NCBI RefSeq assembly: GCF_018129005.1
Contig: NZ_JAAEDL010000027.1
Location: forward strand, 1-64,000
Length of the DNA stretch: 64,000 bases
DNA from: Neoroseomonas eburnea
GTDB lineage: Bacteria; Pseudomonadota; Alphaproteobacteria; Acetobacterales; Acetobacteraceae
Reading direction: 5' to 3'
The notes under the pieces were generated by a model that saw only the letters and a list, made by a program, of their open reading frames with translations, was not told the DNA's origin and searched no databases. The position numbers and the translations under genes were made by a program. How positions within the stretch are numbered: the stretch's first letter is position 1; each line of letters begins with the position of its first letter. Below are positions 1 through 7,315 of the stretch, piece by piece.

Positions 1-354
1 GACCTCGCCGCCGAGGAGCAGGACTGGCCCGCCGCCGCCGCCGCGCAGCGCGAGCACTTGGCGGCGCTGCTGCCTGCACCGCCGGCGCCGCTCGGCCAGG
101 CGGAGCGCGCCGCGATCACGCGCGCCGCGGCCTTCGCAGCCCTCGCCGGCGAGGACGGGGCGCTGGCGACGCTGCGGGAAGCCTACGGCGCACGCATGGA
201 GGGCAGCCCCCTGGCCGAGGCCTTCGCCGTGCTGACCGCCGATCCCCTGCGTGGCGTGGCCGACCTGCCGCGCCTGCAACGGGAGCTCGGCGTGTTGCGT
301 CTGCTGCCCTCGCGGCTGGAGGCCTTGCGGGGACCGGTGCAGGTCGCACGCTGA
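1..354 (+). CDS. C-terminal end of an unknown Ala-rich helical protein (partial)
   Basis: The frame is open from the first base of the window to a TGA at 352-354, so this is the last 117 codons of a gene that begins upstream. The visible part is rich in Ala, Leu, Glu and Arg and looks all-helical, with amphipathic stretches like those of TPR-type repeat proteins, but no motif is clear enough to name a family. No signal or membrane segment is present in this part. It is followed by a 158-base gap and then speD on the same strand. Its function is unknown to me. Confidence 0.6.
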   Translation, partial: DLAAEEQDWPAAAAAQREHLAALLPAPPAPLGQAERAAITRAAAFAALAGEDGALATLREAYGARMEGSPLAEAFAVLTADPLRGVADLPRLQRELGVLRLLPSRLEALRGPVQVAR

Positions 355-512
355 GATGCGCGTCCCCCGGTGGGGGGCTCTGCAAATTTTACGGTTCCGT
401 CGCCGTGATTTCGCTTGCGCCCCGGACCCCCTTGCCCCATATGCGCCCGCCGTTGACCTGATCGGAATTCACCGATCGGCATGGTCATCTGCTGGCTGGA
501 AGGAGCCCTCAC

Positions 513-971
513 ATGGAAGCTCTCGTCCAACCGGGGATGGTCTCGGATCTGCCGAGCGACACCCGGAACACTGACGAAGACCGCTCGGCGCACCCCGAGA
601 AGGACTATTTCATTGCGCGCAACGGCGTTCGCTACGCCGGGACGCATCTGATCATCGACCTGTGGGGCGCGACCAACCTCGACGACCCGGATCACATCGA
701 TTCGGTGTTGCGCGAGGCTGCGCTGGCGACGGGTGCGACGATCCTGCACGGGCATTTCCATCACTTCTCGCCGAATGGCGGGGTGTCGGGCGTGCTGGTG
801 CTGGCCGAGAGCCACGTCTCCATCCACTCCTGGCCGGAACGCGACTACGCCGCGCTCGACATCTTCGTCTGCGGCGATTGCGACCCGTACAAGGCGCTGC
901 CGGCGCTCAAGCGCGGCTTTCTGCCGGAGCGGGTGCAGCTTTCGGAGCACAAGCGCGGGCTGATCGGGTAG
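513..971 (+). CDS. speD: S-adenosylmethionine decarboxylase proenzyme
   Basis: This enzyme decarboxylates S-adenosylmethionine to give the aminopropyl donor for spermidine. The 152-residue protein has the prokaryotic SpeD core: the self-cleavage site lies between E99 and S100 in LAESHVSIHSWPE, S100 becomes the pyruvoyl group, and H105 and C120 sit at the same spacing as the catalytic His and Cys of the Thermotoga enzyme. A strong ribosome site GGAAGGAG (498-505) is 7 bases before this ATG. The protein has an extra 25-30 residue N-terminal tail compared with minimal SpeD. A possible -35 TTGACC (453-458) and a small inverted repeat GATCGG/CCGATC (460-477) lie upstream. speE follows after 161 bases. 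Confidence 0.95.
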   Translation: MEALVQPGMVSDLPSDTRNTDEDRSAHPEKDYFIARNGVRYAGTHLIIDLWGATNLDDPDHIDSVLREAALATGATILHGHFHHFSPNGGVSGVLVLAESHVSIHSWPERDYAALDIFVCGDCDPYKALPALKRGFLPERVQLSEHKRGLIG

Positions 972-1132
972 TCGTACCGCTCTCCGGCGCCGGGCGGGCG
1001 GCATCCGCGGCGCCTGGCGCCGCGGGGCGATCCGCGGGCCGCATTCGCAGCCTCGATGCGCCGGCTTGTCAGTTCAACACGGGGGTCGGGCGGCAGCGCC
1101 CGGCCCCTTCGCGTGATGGGGGGAATTTCCTC

Positions 1133-1999
1133 ATGGCCTACGACCTCTGGGTGAACGAGACGCTCTACGAAGCCTGGGGGCAGCGCTTCCGGGTGAAGCG
1201 CGAACTCGCGCGCGTGCAATCCGGCTTCCAGGACATCATGATCTTCGAAAGCGAGACGCATGGCCGCGTCATGATGCTCGACGGCGTGGTGCAGATCACC
1301 GAGGCGGACGAGTTCTCCTACCAGGAGATGATCGCCCATGTGCCGCTGCTGGCGCATGGCGACGCGAAGCGCGTGCTGATCATCGGCGCCGGCGATGGCG
1401 GCGTGCTGCGCCGGGTTCTGCAGCACCGCAACGTCGAGCGCGCCGTGATGGTCGAGATCGACGGCGAGGTGATCCGCCTCGCGAAGGAATTCCTGCCGGG
1501 CATCGCCGGCGACGCCTGGAACGATCCGCGCGCCGAGGTGCTGGTCGCCGACGGGATCGACCATGTGCGGAAGGCGCCGGACGCCTCCTTCGACGTGGTG
1601 ATCGTGGACAGCACGGATCCGATCGGCGTCGGCGAGGTGCTGTTCACCGACGAGTTCTACGCCAACTGCGCCCGCCTGCTGACGCCGCGCGGCATCGTCG
1701 TGAACCAGTGCGGCGTGCCGGCCATGCAGGCCGATGAGCTGCGCGAGACCTCGATCCGCCGCGGCAAGGCGTTTCCCGATATCTGGGCCTATCTCGCCGC
1801 GGTGCCGACCTATGTCGGCGGCTTCATGACGCTGGGCTGGGCCGGCAAGGATGCCGCCTGCCGCGCGGTGCCGGCCGAGGAGATCCGCAGGCGGGCGGAG
1901 GCTGCGGGCATCCTCGGCACCACGCGGTACTGGACGCCCGAGATCCATGTCGGCGCCTTCCACCTGCCGCCCTACATCGCGCAACACCTGCCGCGCTGA
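1133..1999 (+). CDS. speE: Spermidine synthase (polyamine aminopropyltransferase)
   Basis: SpeE transfers the aminopropyl group from decarboxylated SAM, the product of SpeD, to putrescine. The 288-residue protein shows the N-terminal beta region (YEAWGQRFRVKREL), the SAM-binding loop IIGAGDGGVLRRVL, the acidic VEID at the end of the next strand, and the catalytic VDSTDPIG motif. Length is normal for the family. The open frame extends upstream past this ATG, but homology starts at MAYDLWVNETLYEAWG and a G-rich ribosome site (1117-1124) precedes it. Its TGA ends exactly where the stop of the opposite-strand gene begins (1999/2000). Confidence 0.95.
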   Translation: MAYDLWVNETLYEAWGQRFRVKRELARVQSGFQDIMIFESETHGRVMMLDGVVQITEADEFSYQEMIAHVPLLAHGDAKRVLIIGAGDGGVLRRVLQHRNVERAVMVEIDGEVIRLAKEFLPGIAGDAWNDPRAEVLVADGIDHVRKAPDASFDVVIVDSTDPIGVGEVLFTDEFYANCARLLTPRGIVVNQCGVPAMQADELRETSIRRGKAFPDIWAYLAAVPTYVGGFMTLGWAGKDAACRAVPAEEIRRRAEAAGILGTTRYWTPEIHVGAFHLPPYIAQHLPR

Positions 2000-3424
2000 T
2001 CAGTATGAGATCGGCACCGGCCGCTCCCCGGGGGTCAGCGCCGCGAGGCGCGGCGCGTTGAAGCGTTCCCCGAAGAAGTCGAAGAGCGAGGTGCCGAGCC
2101 CGTTGCGCACCGTCTCGAAGGCGCGCAGCGCGGCCTTGTCGCCGGGGGCGAGGATGGCCTTCGCCTCGGCTTCCCGCACGGCGCGCACCTCCTCGTTCAA
2201 CCGCTTGGCGGATTCGCGGGGCAGCGCCCGGCCGGCGACATAGACGGCCTGGCTCAGGCCGATCAGATAGTTGAGCTGCTCGGGGATCTCGAAGTTCTCG
2301 AGATCCCCGGTGCCGTTGACCACCAGCGCGATCGCGGCGAACAGGCTGAAGGCGAGCGCCTGCACGCGGGTGACGTCGATCTCCCCGTCGCCGGCGAGCA
2401 GGTCCTGCCAGCGCGGGATGCGCGGTGAAGGGTCGACCAGCCCCGTGCCGAGCAGCCAGAGCCGGTTCGGCGTGTCCACCACCGGCCCCTCGATGACGCG
2501 CGCCAGCGTCGACCCGCTCAGCGTGATGCCGAGCAGCGCGAGCACCGTGTTGGACAGGTTCGGCAGCCCGCCCGTGCGCGCCATGACGTAGGCGTAGACG
2601 CCGGCGAGCGCGAGGGTGAAGAGCAGCACCTGGAACCGCGCGAGGCTGCAGAAGCCGAAGGAATCCTGGGCGATCACCGTCGGGCGAAGGGCGAAGAGCC
2701 AGGCCGGGATCATGCGGCCGCTTTCCTGCTCGGCGGCGCGGCGCGCCACCTCATACTGGCGGCGGTGCAGCCGCGCCGCGGTGAAGGCGAGCACGAGGTA
2801 GAGCGCGAGGAAGCTGCCGATGCCGATCGCCGCCGAGAGCTTGAGGCTGGAGACGAAGAGCGGCAGCCGGGCGAAGCCGCGCACCAGCCGGTTGTTCTCC
2901 CGCCCCGGATGGCCGCCCACACCCTCGTCGACGCAGATGAGCAGCGCGAGTTCCCAGCGCATCGGCAGCCAGCCCGGGCTGGCATCGGGGAATTCGACCG
3001 TGACCTCGGTGTTGCCCTCGGTGGGGGAATGGGGCTGCACGCGGCCGGCGACGAGCCCTTCCGGGGTGATCCGGGTGCGCGGCGTATCGGCGGGGTAGAG
3101 CACGGCTTCGAGCCAGGCGGCGCGCCAGTCCTCGACCGAGATGCCGTCCGGCCGGCCGACGGTGAATTCCAGCGTGGGGACGGCCTTGGCGGTCTGCCGA
3201 CCGGATTTGATGGCGATGGCCGGCGCGCTGCTGCGGAGGTAGGCGGCCACTTCGGACCTGTCCATGAAGGGGCGGCTGGCTCGGTCCTGGCCGGGCGATG
3301 CGGCGTCCCCGCTGGGCGGGCCGCATTCGACGAAGCTCTCGACGACGATCGCCCGCTGCTGCCCATGCGCCGGGCCGAGCCAGGCGAGGAAGGCAAGCGT
3401 TGCGAGGGCGAGGCAGCGGCGCAT
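2000..3424 (-). CDS. Unknown secreted-then-membrane protein, 474 aa
   Basis: I do not recognise the family. The protein starts with a clear signal peptide (MRRCLALATLAFLAWLGPAHG, cleavage near residue 22). About 160 residues that look extracytoplasmic follow, then a membrane segment near residue 195, a basic cytoplasmic stretch (RLHRRQYEVARR), and about four further hydrophobic segments between residues 260 and 400 (for example LLFTLALAGVYAYVMA and VQALAFSLFAAIALVV). The C-terminal 80 residues are charged and helical. It is a single gene, convergent with speE with no gap and no terminator-like hairpin between them. A role in the cell envelope is only a guess. Confidence 0.75.
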   Translation of the reverse strand: MRRCLALATLAFLAWLGPAHGQQRAIVVESFVECGPPSGDAASPGQDRASRPFMDRSEVAAYLRSSAPAIAIKSGRQTAKAVPTLEFTVGRPDGISVEDWRAAWLEAVLYPADTPRTRITPEGLVAGRVQPHSPTEGNTEVTVEFPDASPGWLPMRWELALLICVDEGVGGHPGRENNRLVRGFARLPLFVSSLKLSAAIGIGSFLALYLVLAFTAARLHRRQYEVARRAAEQESGRMIPAWLFALRPTVIAQDSFGFCSLARFQVLLFTLALAGVYAYVMARTGGLPNLSNTVLALLGITLSGSTLARVIEGPVVDTPNRLWLLGTGLVDPSPRIPRWQDLLAGDGEIDVTRVQALAFSLFAAIALVVNGTGDLENFEIPEQLNYLIGLSQAVYVAGRALPRESAKRLNEEVRAVREAEAKAILAPGDKAALRAFETVRNGLGTSLFDFFGERFNAPRLAALTPGERPVPISY

Positions 3425-3619
3425 GGCGCAGCGTATCCGTCCGTTCTCGAAACGGTAGCAGGTCGCGGGGCGGCGCGTCCATCGTTCCGCGAGGCAGGCG
3501 CGGCGGATGCGCGCCCACGTTGCGGTGGTGCTGTCGGAAGCCGTTGATGCGTGCCGGCCCCGGCGAGCACCCCGCGGGGCCGCCGCGCGCGAAACAGGCG
3601 CCGATGGCAGCCGCGTGGG

Positions 3620-3654
3620 GCCCGCCCCCCCCCCCCCCCCCCCGGGGGGCGGGC
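3620..3654. terminator. GC hairpin with a 19-C homopolymer, after fliP
   Basis: The 11-base arms GCCCGCCCCCC (3620-3630) and GGGGGGCGGGC (3644-3654) are perfectly complementary, and the loop is 13 further Cs, so the + strand carries 19 Cs in a row (3625-3643) followed by six Gs. It lies 12 bases beyond the fliP stop and is the only terminator-like structure there, but no T-run follows it. The tract length may be unstable in the cell or misjudged in sequencing. Confidence 0.45.
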
Positions 3655-3666
3655 GGCATCGGCCCG

Positions 3667-4404
3667 TCAGGGGCCCTGCGCGAAGCCCTGCACCAGGCTG
3701 GCCGAGACCAGCCGCCAGCCATCCACCAGCACGAAGAAGATCAGCTTGAAGGGCAAGGCGACCACTGAGGGCGGCAGCATCATCATGCCGAGCGACATCA
3801 GGACGCTCGCCACCACCATGTCGATGACGAGGAAGGGCAGGAAGAGCAGGAAGCCGATCTCGAAGGCGCGCTTCAGCTCGCTGACCATGAAGGCCGGCAC
3901 CAGGGCGCGGTAGGGCGCGGCCTCGGCATTCGCCGGCGTGGGCAGGTTCGCGAGTTCGAGGAAGTGCGCGAGGTCGTCCTCCCGGACGTTCGCGGCCATG
4001 AAGCGGCGGAAGGGTTCGGCCGCGGCCTGGAGTCCGGCGATCTCTCCGAGCCTGCCCTCGCTCATCGGCTGGATGCCCTGCAGCCAGGCGGCCTCGAAGA
4101 CCGGCTGCATGACGAAGAGGGTGAGGAACAGCGCGAGACCCACCAGCACCGGGTTGGGCGGGATGCCCTGCGCGCCGATCGCGCTGCGCAGCAGGGAGAG
4201 CACGATGGCGATGCGCGCGAAGGCGGTCGCCATCACCAGCAGGGATGGCGCGAGCGACAGCAGCCCTATCAGCGCCGTGAGCTGCACCAGCCGCGCCGTG
4301 GCGCCGGGCTGGCCGGCCTGGCCGAGGTCGATCGCCACGGATTGCGCCAGCGCCGCCTCCGGCAGCAGTGCCAGGGCTGCGATCAGAAGGGCGGTGCGCC
4401 TCAT
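3667..4404 (-). CDS. fliP: Flagellar type III export apparatus protein FliP
   Basis: FliP forms, with FliQ and FliR, the membrane export gate of the flagellum. The 245-residue protein has a cleavable signal peptide (MRRTALLIAALALLPEAALAQ), as FliP proteins do, then the TM pair LLSLAPSLLVMATAFARIAIVLSLLR, a periplasmic loop with the family pattern around LIGLSLFLT-like residues, and the conserved C-terminal FEIGFLLFLPFLVIDMVVASVLMSLGMMMLPP. The start ATG overlaps the fliO stop (ATGA at 4401-4404), so the two are translationally coupled. It is separated from fliQ, fliR and flhB, which are on the other strand. Confidence 0.95.
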   Translation of the reverse strand: MRRTALLIAALALLPEAALAQSVAIDLGQAGQPGATARLVQLTALIGLLSLAPSLLVMATAFARIAIVLSLLRSAIGAQGIPPNPVLVGLALFLTLFVMQPVFEAAWLQGIQPMSEGRLGEIAGLQAAAEPFRRFMAANVREDDLAHFLELANLPTPANAEAAPYRALVPAFMVSELKRAFEIGFLLFLPFLVIDMVVASVLMSLGMMMLPPSVVALPFKLIFFVLVDGWRLVSASLVQGFAQGP

Positions 4405-4664
4405 GCGCCGGCCTCCGGCAGCCAGCCTACCACTAGGTCCTGCGCCCCGCCGGTCAGCAGCAGCAGGTTGCGGCCGTCGCAGCGCACGAGCACCAGCCTT
4501 CGCCGGGCATCGAGCGGCAGGGAGTCCTCGACGCGCAGGCGCCCGCCGCCCGCGCGGGGCGTGAGGCCGGCACCGCGCGCCAGCCGCGCGGCGAGGAGGA
4601 TCAGCGCCAGCACGCCGATCAGCGCGGCGGCGGCGGTGAGCCATTGCATCAAATCCGGGATCAT
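4401..4664 (-). CDS. fliO: Flagellar biosynthesis protein FliO
   Basis: FliO is a small bitopic protein that helps assemble the FliP ring. This 87-residue protein has one N-terminal TM helix (WLTAAAALIGVLALILLAARLA) and a short cytoplasmic beta domain with LRVEDSLPLDARRRLVLVRCDGRNLLLLTGG, the typical FliO pattern. Its stop overlaps the fliP start by four bases. The family is poorly conserved, so identity rests on this pattern together with position directly before fliP. Confidence 0.88.
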   Translation of the reverse strand: MIPDLMQWLTAAAALIGVLALILLAARLARGAGLTPRAGGGRLRVEDSLPLDARRRLVLVRCDGRNLLLLTGGAQDLVVGWLPEAGA

Positions 4665-4698
4665 GCCGCGGCCTCCTGCCGGCGGGTGGGGGGGAGCG

Positions 4699-4986
4699 TC
4701 AGGGACGCGGAAGGCCGGCGCGCAGCCGGTCGAGGGCGAGGAGGAGGGCTTCGAGCTTCAGGCGGATGACGGGCACCGCCGCCCGCGGGGCGGCGAGCGC
4801 GGCGGCGCAGACCCGGGCGATCTCGTTGTCCAGCCCCGCGAGGTCGATGCGGCGGCGCCCGGCCACCAGCGCCTCGGCGACCGCGACGGTTGCCTCCAGC
4901 GCCTCGATCGCCGCGATCAGCACGGCGGTCTCGCGCGCGGTGCCGATGGGCACATCGGGGGGCTGAAGTTGGTTCATGTCCCGCAT
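4699..4986 (-). CDS. Small unknown helical protein of the flagellar locus
   Basis: A 95-residue (or 92 if the second ATG at 4977 is used) Ala/Leu-rich protein without signal peptide or TM segment. It is predicted to be mostly amphipathic helix (TAVLIAAIEALEATVAVAEALVAGRRRIDLAGLDNEIARV), a composition seen in small flagellar chaperones, but I see no family signature. It lies 34 bases upstream of fliO on the same strand and divergent from flgB, so it is probably the first gene of a fliO-fliP transcript. No good ribosome site is visible for either start. Confidence 0.5.
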   Translation of the reverse strand: MRDMNQLQPPDVPIGTARETAVLIAAIEALEATVAVAEALVAGRRRIDLAGLDNEIARVCAAALAAPRAAVPVIRLKLEALLLALDRLRAGLPRP

Positions 4987-5077
4987 CCAACACGCGCGCT
5001 GGTTACCGCCCGGTTGTCGCCGTGGCGGCGGGCGGAATTAACCGATCCTTCGGCGCGGGCATGCGACGAAGCCGCAC

Positions 5078-5473
5078 ATGGACCCGACCCGCACCGGCCC
5101 TGTTGCGCTCGCCGAGACCAGGTTGCGCTGGCTCGATGCCCGCCAGCGCGTGCTGGCGCAGAATGTCGCCAATGCGGACACGCCGGGCTACCGCCCGTCC
5201 GACCTGCAGCCCTTCGCGCAGAGCCTGGTCGCCGCTGCGCCGGCGGCGGCGCTGCGTCAGACCAGCCCGCAGCACCTGGCCGGCAACGGCGGGGCCGACC
5301 CGCGGGCGCGGCCGGAACGCCGGCTCGCCGATCGCAGCATGGATGGCAACGGCGTCGCGCTCGACCGCGAGGCCATGCGCATCGCCGACACCGAGACGGC
5401 GCATGCGCTCGCGATCGGGCTGCATCGCCGCTACCTGGCGATGTTCCGCACCGCGCTCGGCCGCAACTCGTAA
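5078..5473 (+). CDS. flgB: Flagellar basal-body rod protein FlgB
   Basis: FlgB is a proximal rod subunit exported through the flagellar apparatus. The 131-residue protein carries the rod/hook N-terminal signature ARQRVLAQNVANADTPGYRPSDLQPFAQSL, and the C-terminal helix that packs against it (TETAHALAIGLHRRYLAMFRTALGR). It opens a rightward run flgB-flgC-fliE-fliQ-fliR-flhB. The 91-base gap to the divergent small gene should hold promoters for both directions; a TTAACCGAT motif at 5038-5046 resembles a CtrA half-site. Confidence 0.93.
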   Translation: MDPTRTGPVALAETRLRWLDARQRVLAQNVANADTPGYRPSDLQPFAQSLVAAAPAAALRQTSPQHLAGNGGADPRARPERRLADRSMDGNGVALDREAMRIADTETAHALAIGLHRRYLAMFRTALGRNS

Positions 5474-5485
5474 CCGGGGGATCGC

Positions 5486-5896
5486 ATGGATCTCGATCGC
5501 GCGCTCCGCATTTCCGCCGCCGGCATGCAGGCGCAGTCCACGCGCCTGCGCGTGGTGGCGGAAAACCTCGCCAACCGCGACAGCACCGGGCAGTCGCCTG
5601 GCGCGGACCCCTACCGGCGGCGCACGGTCACCTTCGAGAACAGGCTCGACCGCGAGCTCGGCACGCCGACGGTGCGCGTGGCGCGGATCGGTACGGCGCA
5701 GGGCGATTTCCCGACGCGGCACGACCCGTCCCATCCGGCCGCCGATGCGCGCGGCTATGTGCGCGTGCCGAATGTCGACAGCCTCATCGAAACCATGGAC
5801 ATGCGGGAGGCGCAGCGCTCCTACGCCGCCAACCTCTCGGTGCTGGAAGTGACGCGCGGCATGCTGACCCGCACCATCGAGGCGCTGCGCGGATGA
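5486..5896 (+). CDS. flgC: Flagellar basal-body rod protein FlgC
   Basis: FlgC is the second proximal rod subunit. The 136-residue protein begins with the family pattern LDRALRISAAGMQAQSTRLRVVAENLANRDSTG and ends with VPNVDSLIETMDMREAQRSYAANLSVLEVTRGMLTRTIE, the usual C-terminal coiled helix. It starts 12 bases after flgB behind a G-rich ribosome site and overlaps fliE by four bases (ATGA), which implies coupled translation. Confidence 0.95.
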   Translation: MDLDRALRISAAGMQAQSTRLRVVAENLANRDSTGQSPGADPYRRRTVTFENRLDRELGTPTVRVARIGTAQGDFPTRHDPSHPAADARGYVRVPNVDSLIETMDMREAQRSYAANLSVLEVTRGMLTRTIEALRG

Positions 5897-6198
5897 CCCT
5901 GCCGCTGGCCCCGGCGGGGGCTGCTGCCGCCTATCGCGCCGCCGACGCGTTGCCGAATGCGGCGACCGCCGGCACCGGCGGCGCCGGCTTCGGCGCGGCG
6001 CTGACCCGCGCCATGGAGCAGGCGGTGGAGGTCGGCCGCGACGCCGATACCGCCACCACCCGCGCGCTGACCGGCCAGGGCAGCGTGACGGATGTGGTGC
6101 TGGCGGTCGGGCGCGCGGAGCTCACCCTGCAGACCGCCGTCGCGGTGCGCGACCGCGTCGTCGCCGCCTACCAGGACGTGATGCGCATGCCGATCTGA
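5893..6198 (+). CDS. fliE: Flagellar hook-basal body complex protein FliE
   Basis: FliE joins the MS ring to the rod. The 101-residue product ends with the diagnostic FliE region: a stretch rich in Thr/Ser (GQGSVTDVVLAVGRAELTLQTAVAVRDRVVAAYQDVMRMPI), where the terminal AYQDVMRMPI is nearly invariant. The start ATG at 5893 overlaps the flgC stop. The same frame is open far upstream, but that is a by-product of high GC; the family length of about 100 residues fits this start. Confidence 0.93.
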   Translation: MTLPLAPAGAAAAYRAADALPNAATAGTGGAGFGAALTRAMEQAVEVGRDADTATTRALTGQGSVTDVVLAVGRAELTLQTAVAVRDRVVAAYQDVMRMPI

Positions 6199-6264
6199 GG
6201 TGCAGGTGACGCCGGCGGGACAGATGGTCGCAGGATGCGGCCGGCCGATCGCGGCGGGGCCGCG

Positions 6265-6534
6265 GTGAACGAGGTCGCGCTCGCCTCGCGGGAGGCGCTC
6301 TGGGTCACGCTGCAGATCGGCGGACCCTTGCTCGTGCTGATGCTCGCGGTCGGTCTGGTCGTCGCGGTGCTGCAGGCGCTGACGCAGGTGAACGAGGCGA
6401 CGCTCGGCTTCCTGCCCAAGGCGGCCGCGCTGGCCGCGGCGCTGCTGCTGCTCGGTCCGTTCTTCGCCGGCGTGCTGCGCGGCTATGCCGGCAGCCTGTT
6501 CCAGGCCGCGATCGAGGTCGGGTTGCGCGGCTGA
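6265..6534 (+). CDS. fliQ: Flagellar export protein FliQ
   Basis: FliQ is a two-helix membrane protein of the flagellar export gate. Starting from the GTG at 6265 the product is 89 residues, the standard length, with two TM helices (ALWVTLQIGGPLLVLMLAVGLVVAV and AAALAAALLLLGPFFAGVLRGY) joined by the conserved LQALTQVNEATLGFLPK loop. An ATG at 6235 in the same frame would add ten residues that do not resemble FliQ, so I prefer the GTG. fliR follows after one base. Confidence 0.92.
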   Translation: MNEVALASREALWVTLQIGGPLLVLMLAVGLVVAVLQALTQVNEATLGFLPKAAALAAALLLLGPFFAGVLRGYAGSLFQAAIEVGLRG

Positions 6535-6535
6535 G

Positions 6536-7312
6536 ATGGACGAGGCCGCGCAGCTCGCCGCCCTGCCGGTGCTGGCCTTCCAGGCGGTGCTGGCCTTCGC
6601 CCGGCTGGGCGCCGCCGTCATGGCGCTGCCGGGCCTCGGCGAGGAAGAGGTGCCGGCCGCCATCCGCCTCGGCCTCGGGCTCGGGCTGGTGGTGATGCTG
6701 CTGCCGGGGCTGACGGAACGTCTGCCCGCGCCGCCGGACGACGCCGGGGAGGCTGCGCGACTGATCCTGCTGGAGGTGCTGGTCGGGCTCTGGCTCGGCG
6801 GGCTGGCGCGGATCGTGGTGCTGGCGATGGCGGTGGCGGGGCAGGCGATCGCGCTGCTGCTCGGCCTCGCGCAGGCGCTGGTGCCGGACCCGGCGCTCGG
6901 CGGCATGGGCACGGCGACGGGGCGCTTCCTGGCGCTCGCCGCGACGGTGCTGGTGCTGGGCAGCGGGCTCTACCTGCTGCCGCTGCGGGCGCTGACCGAT
7001 TCCTATGCCCTGCTGCCGCCGGGGGATCCCTTCCCGGCGGAGGCGGGGGTGGAGGCGATCGCCGCGGCGGTGGCGGAGAGTCTCGCGCTGTCGCTGCGCC
7101 TCGCCGCGCCCTTCGTGCTGGCGGCGATCGTCATCAATGTCGCGCTCGGCCTGCTGGCGCGCATCGCGCCGCAGGTGCAGGTCTATTTCCTCGCCATACC
7201 GGGGCAGGTGCTGCTGGGGCTGGCGCTGCTCGCCGCGCTGATGCCGCCGCTGCTCGGCGCTTTCGGGGAAGGGGCGCGGGCGGCCTTCCTCGCTCTGCCG
7301 GGGCTGCGCTGA
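6536..7312 (+). CDS. fliR: Flagellar export protein FliR
   Basis: FliR is the third component of the flagellar export gate. The 258-residue protein has about six hydrophobic segments and typical FliR features: an N-terminal VLAFARLGAAVMALPGLGEEEVPAAIRLGL motif, the central GQAIALLLGLAQALVPDP, and the C-terminal LLARIAPQVQVYFLAIPGQVLLGL. The chosen ATG lies two bases after the fliQ stop; the same frame is open a little upstream inside fliQ. flhB begins four bases after the stop. Confidence 0.94.
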   Translation: MDEAAQLAALPVLAFQAVLAFARLGAAVMALPGLGEEEVPAAIRLGLGLGLVVMLLPGLTERLPAPPDDAGEAARLILLEVLVGLWLGGLARIVVLAMAVAGQAIALLLGLAQALVPDPALGGMGTATGRFLALAATVLVLGSGLYLLPLRALTDSYALLPPGDPFPAEAGVEAIAAAVAESLALSLRLAAPFVLAAIVINVALGLLARIAPQVQVYFLAIPGQVLLGLALLAALMPPLLGAFGEGARAAFLALPGLR

Positions 7313-7315
7313 GCC

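Noticed and set aside
453-481. Promoter for speD with TTGACC and a -10 near 476-481
   Set aside because: The -10 region (TCGGCA) is a poor match, so only the -35-like motif is mentioned in the speD entry.
5038-5046. TTAACCGAT as a definite CtrA site controlling flgB
   Set aside because: Only one half-site is visible and the second TTAA at the expected spacing is missing, so it is kept as a hint and not listed as a feature.
3964-6198. Frame open from 3964 to the end of fliE as one large protein
   Set aside because: Only the last 101 codons match FliE, and the upstream part is antisense to fliO/fliP or out of frame with flgB and flgC.
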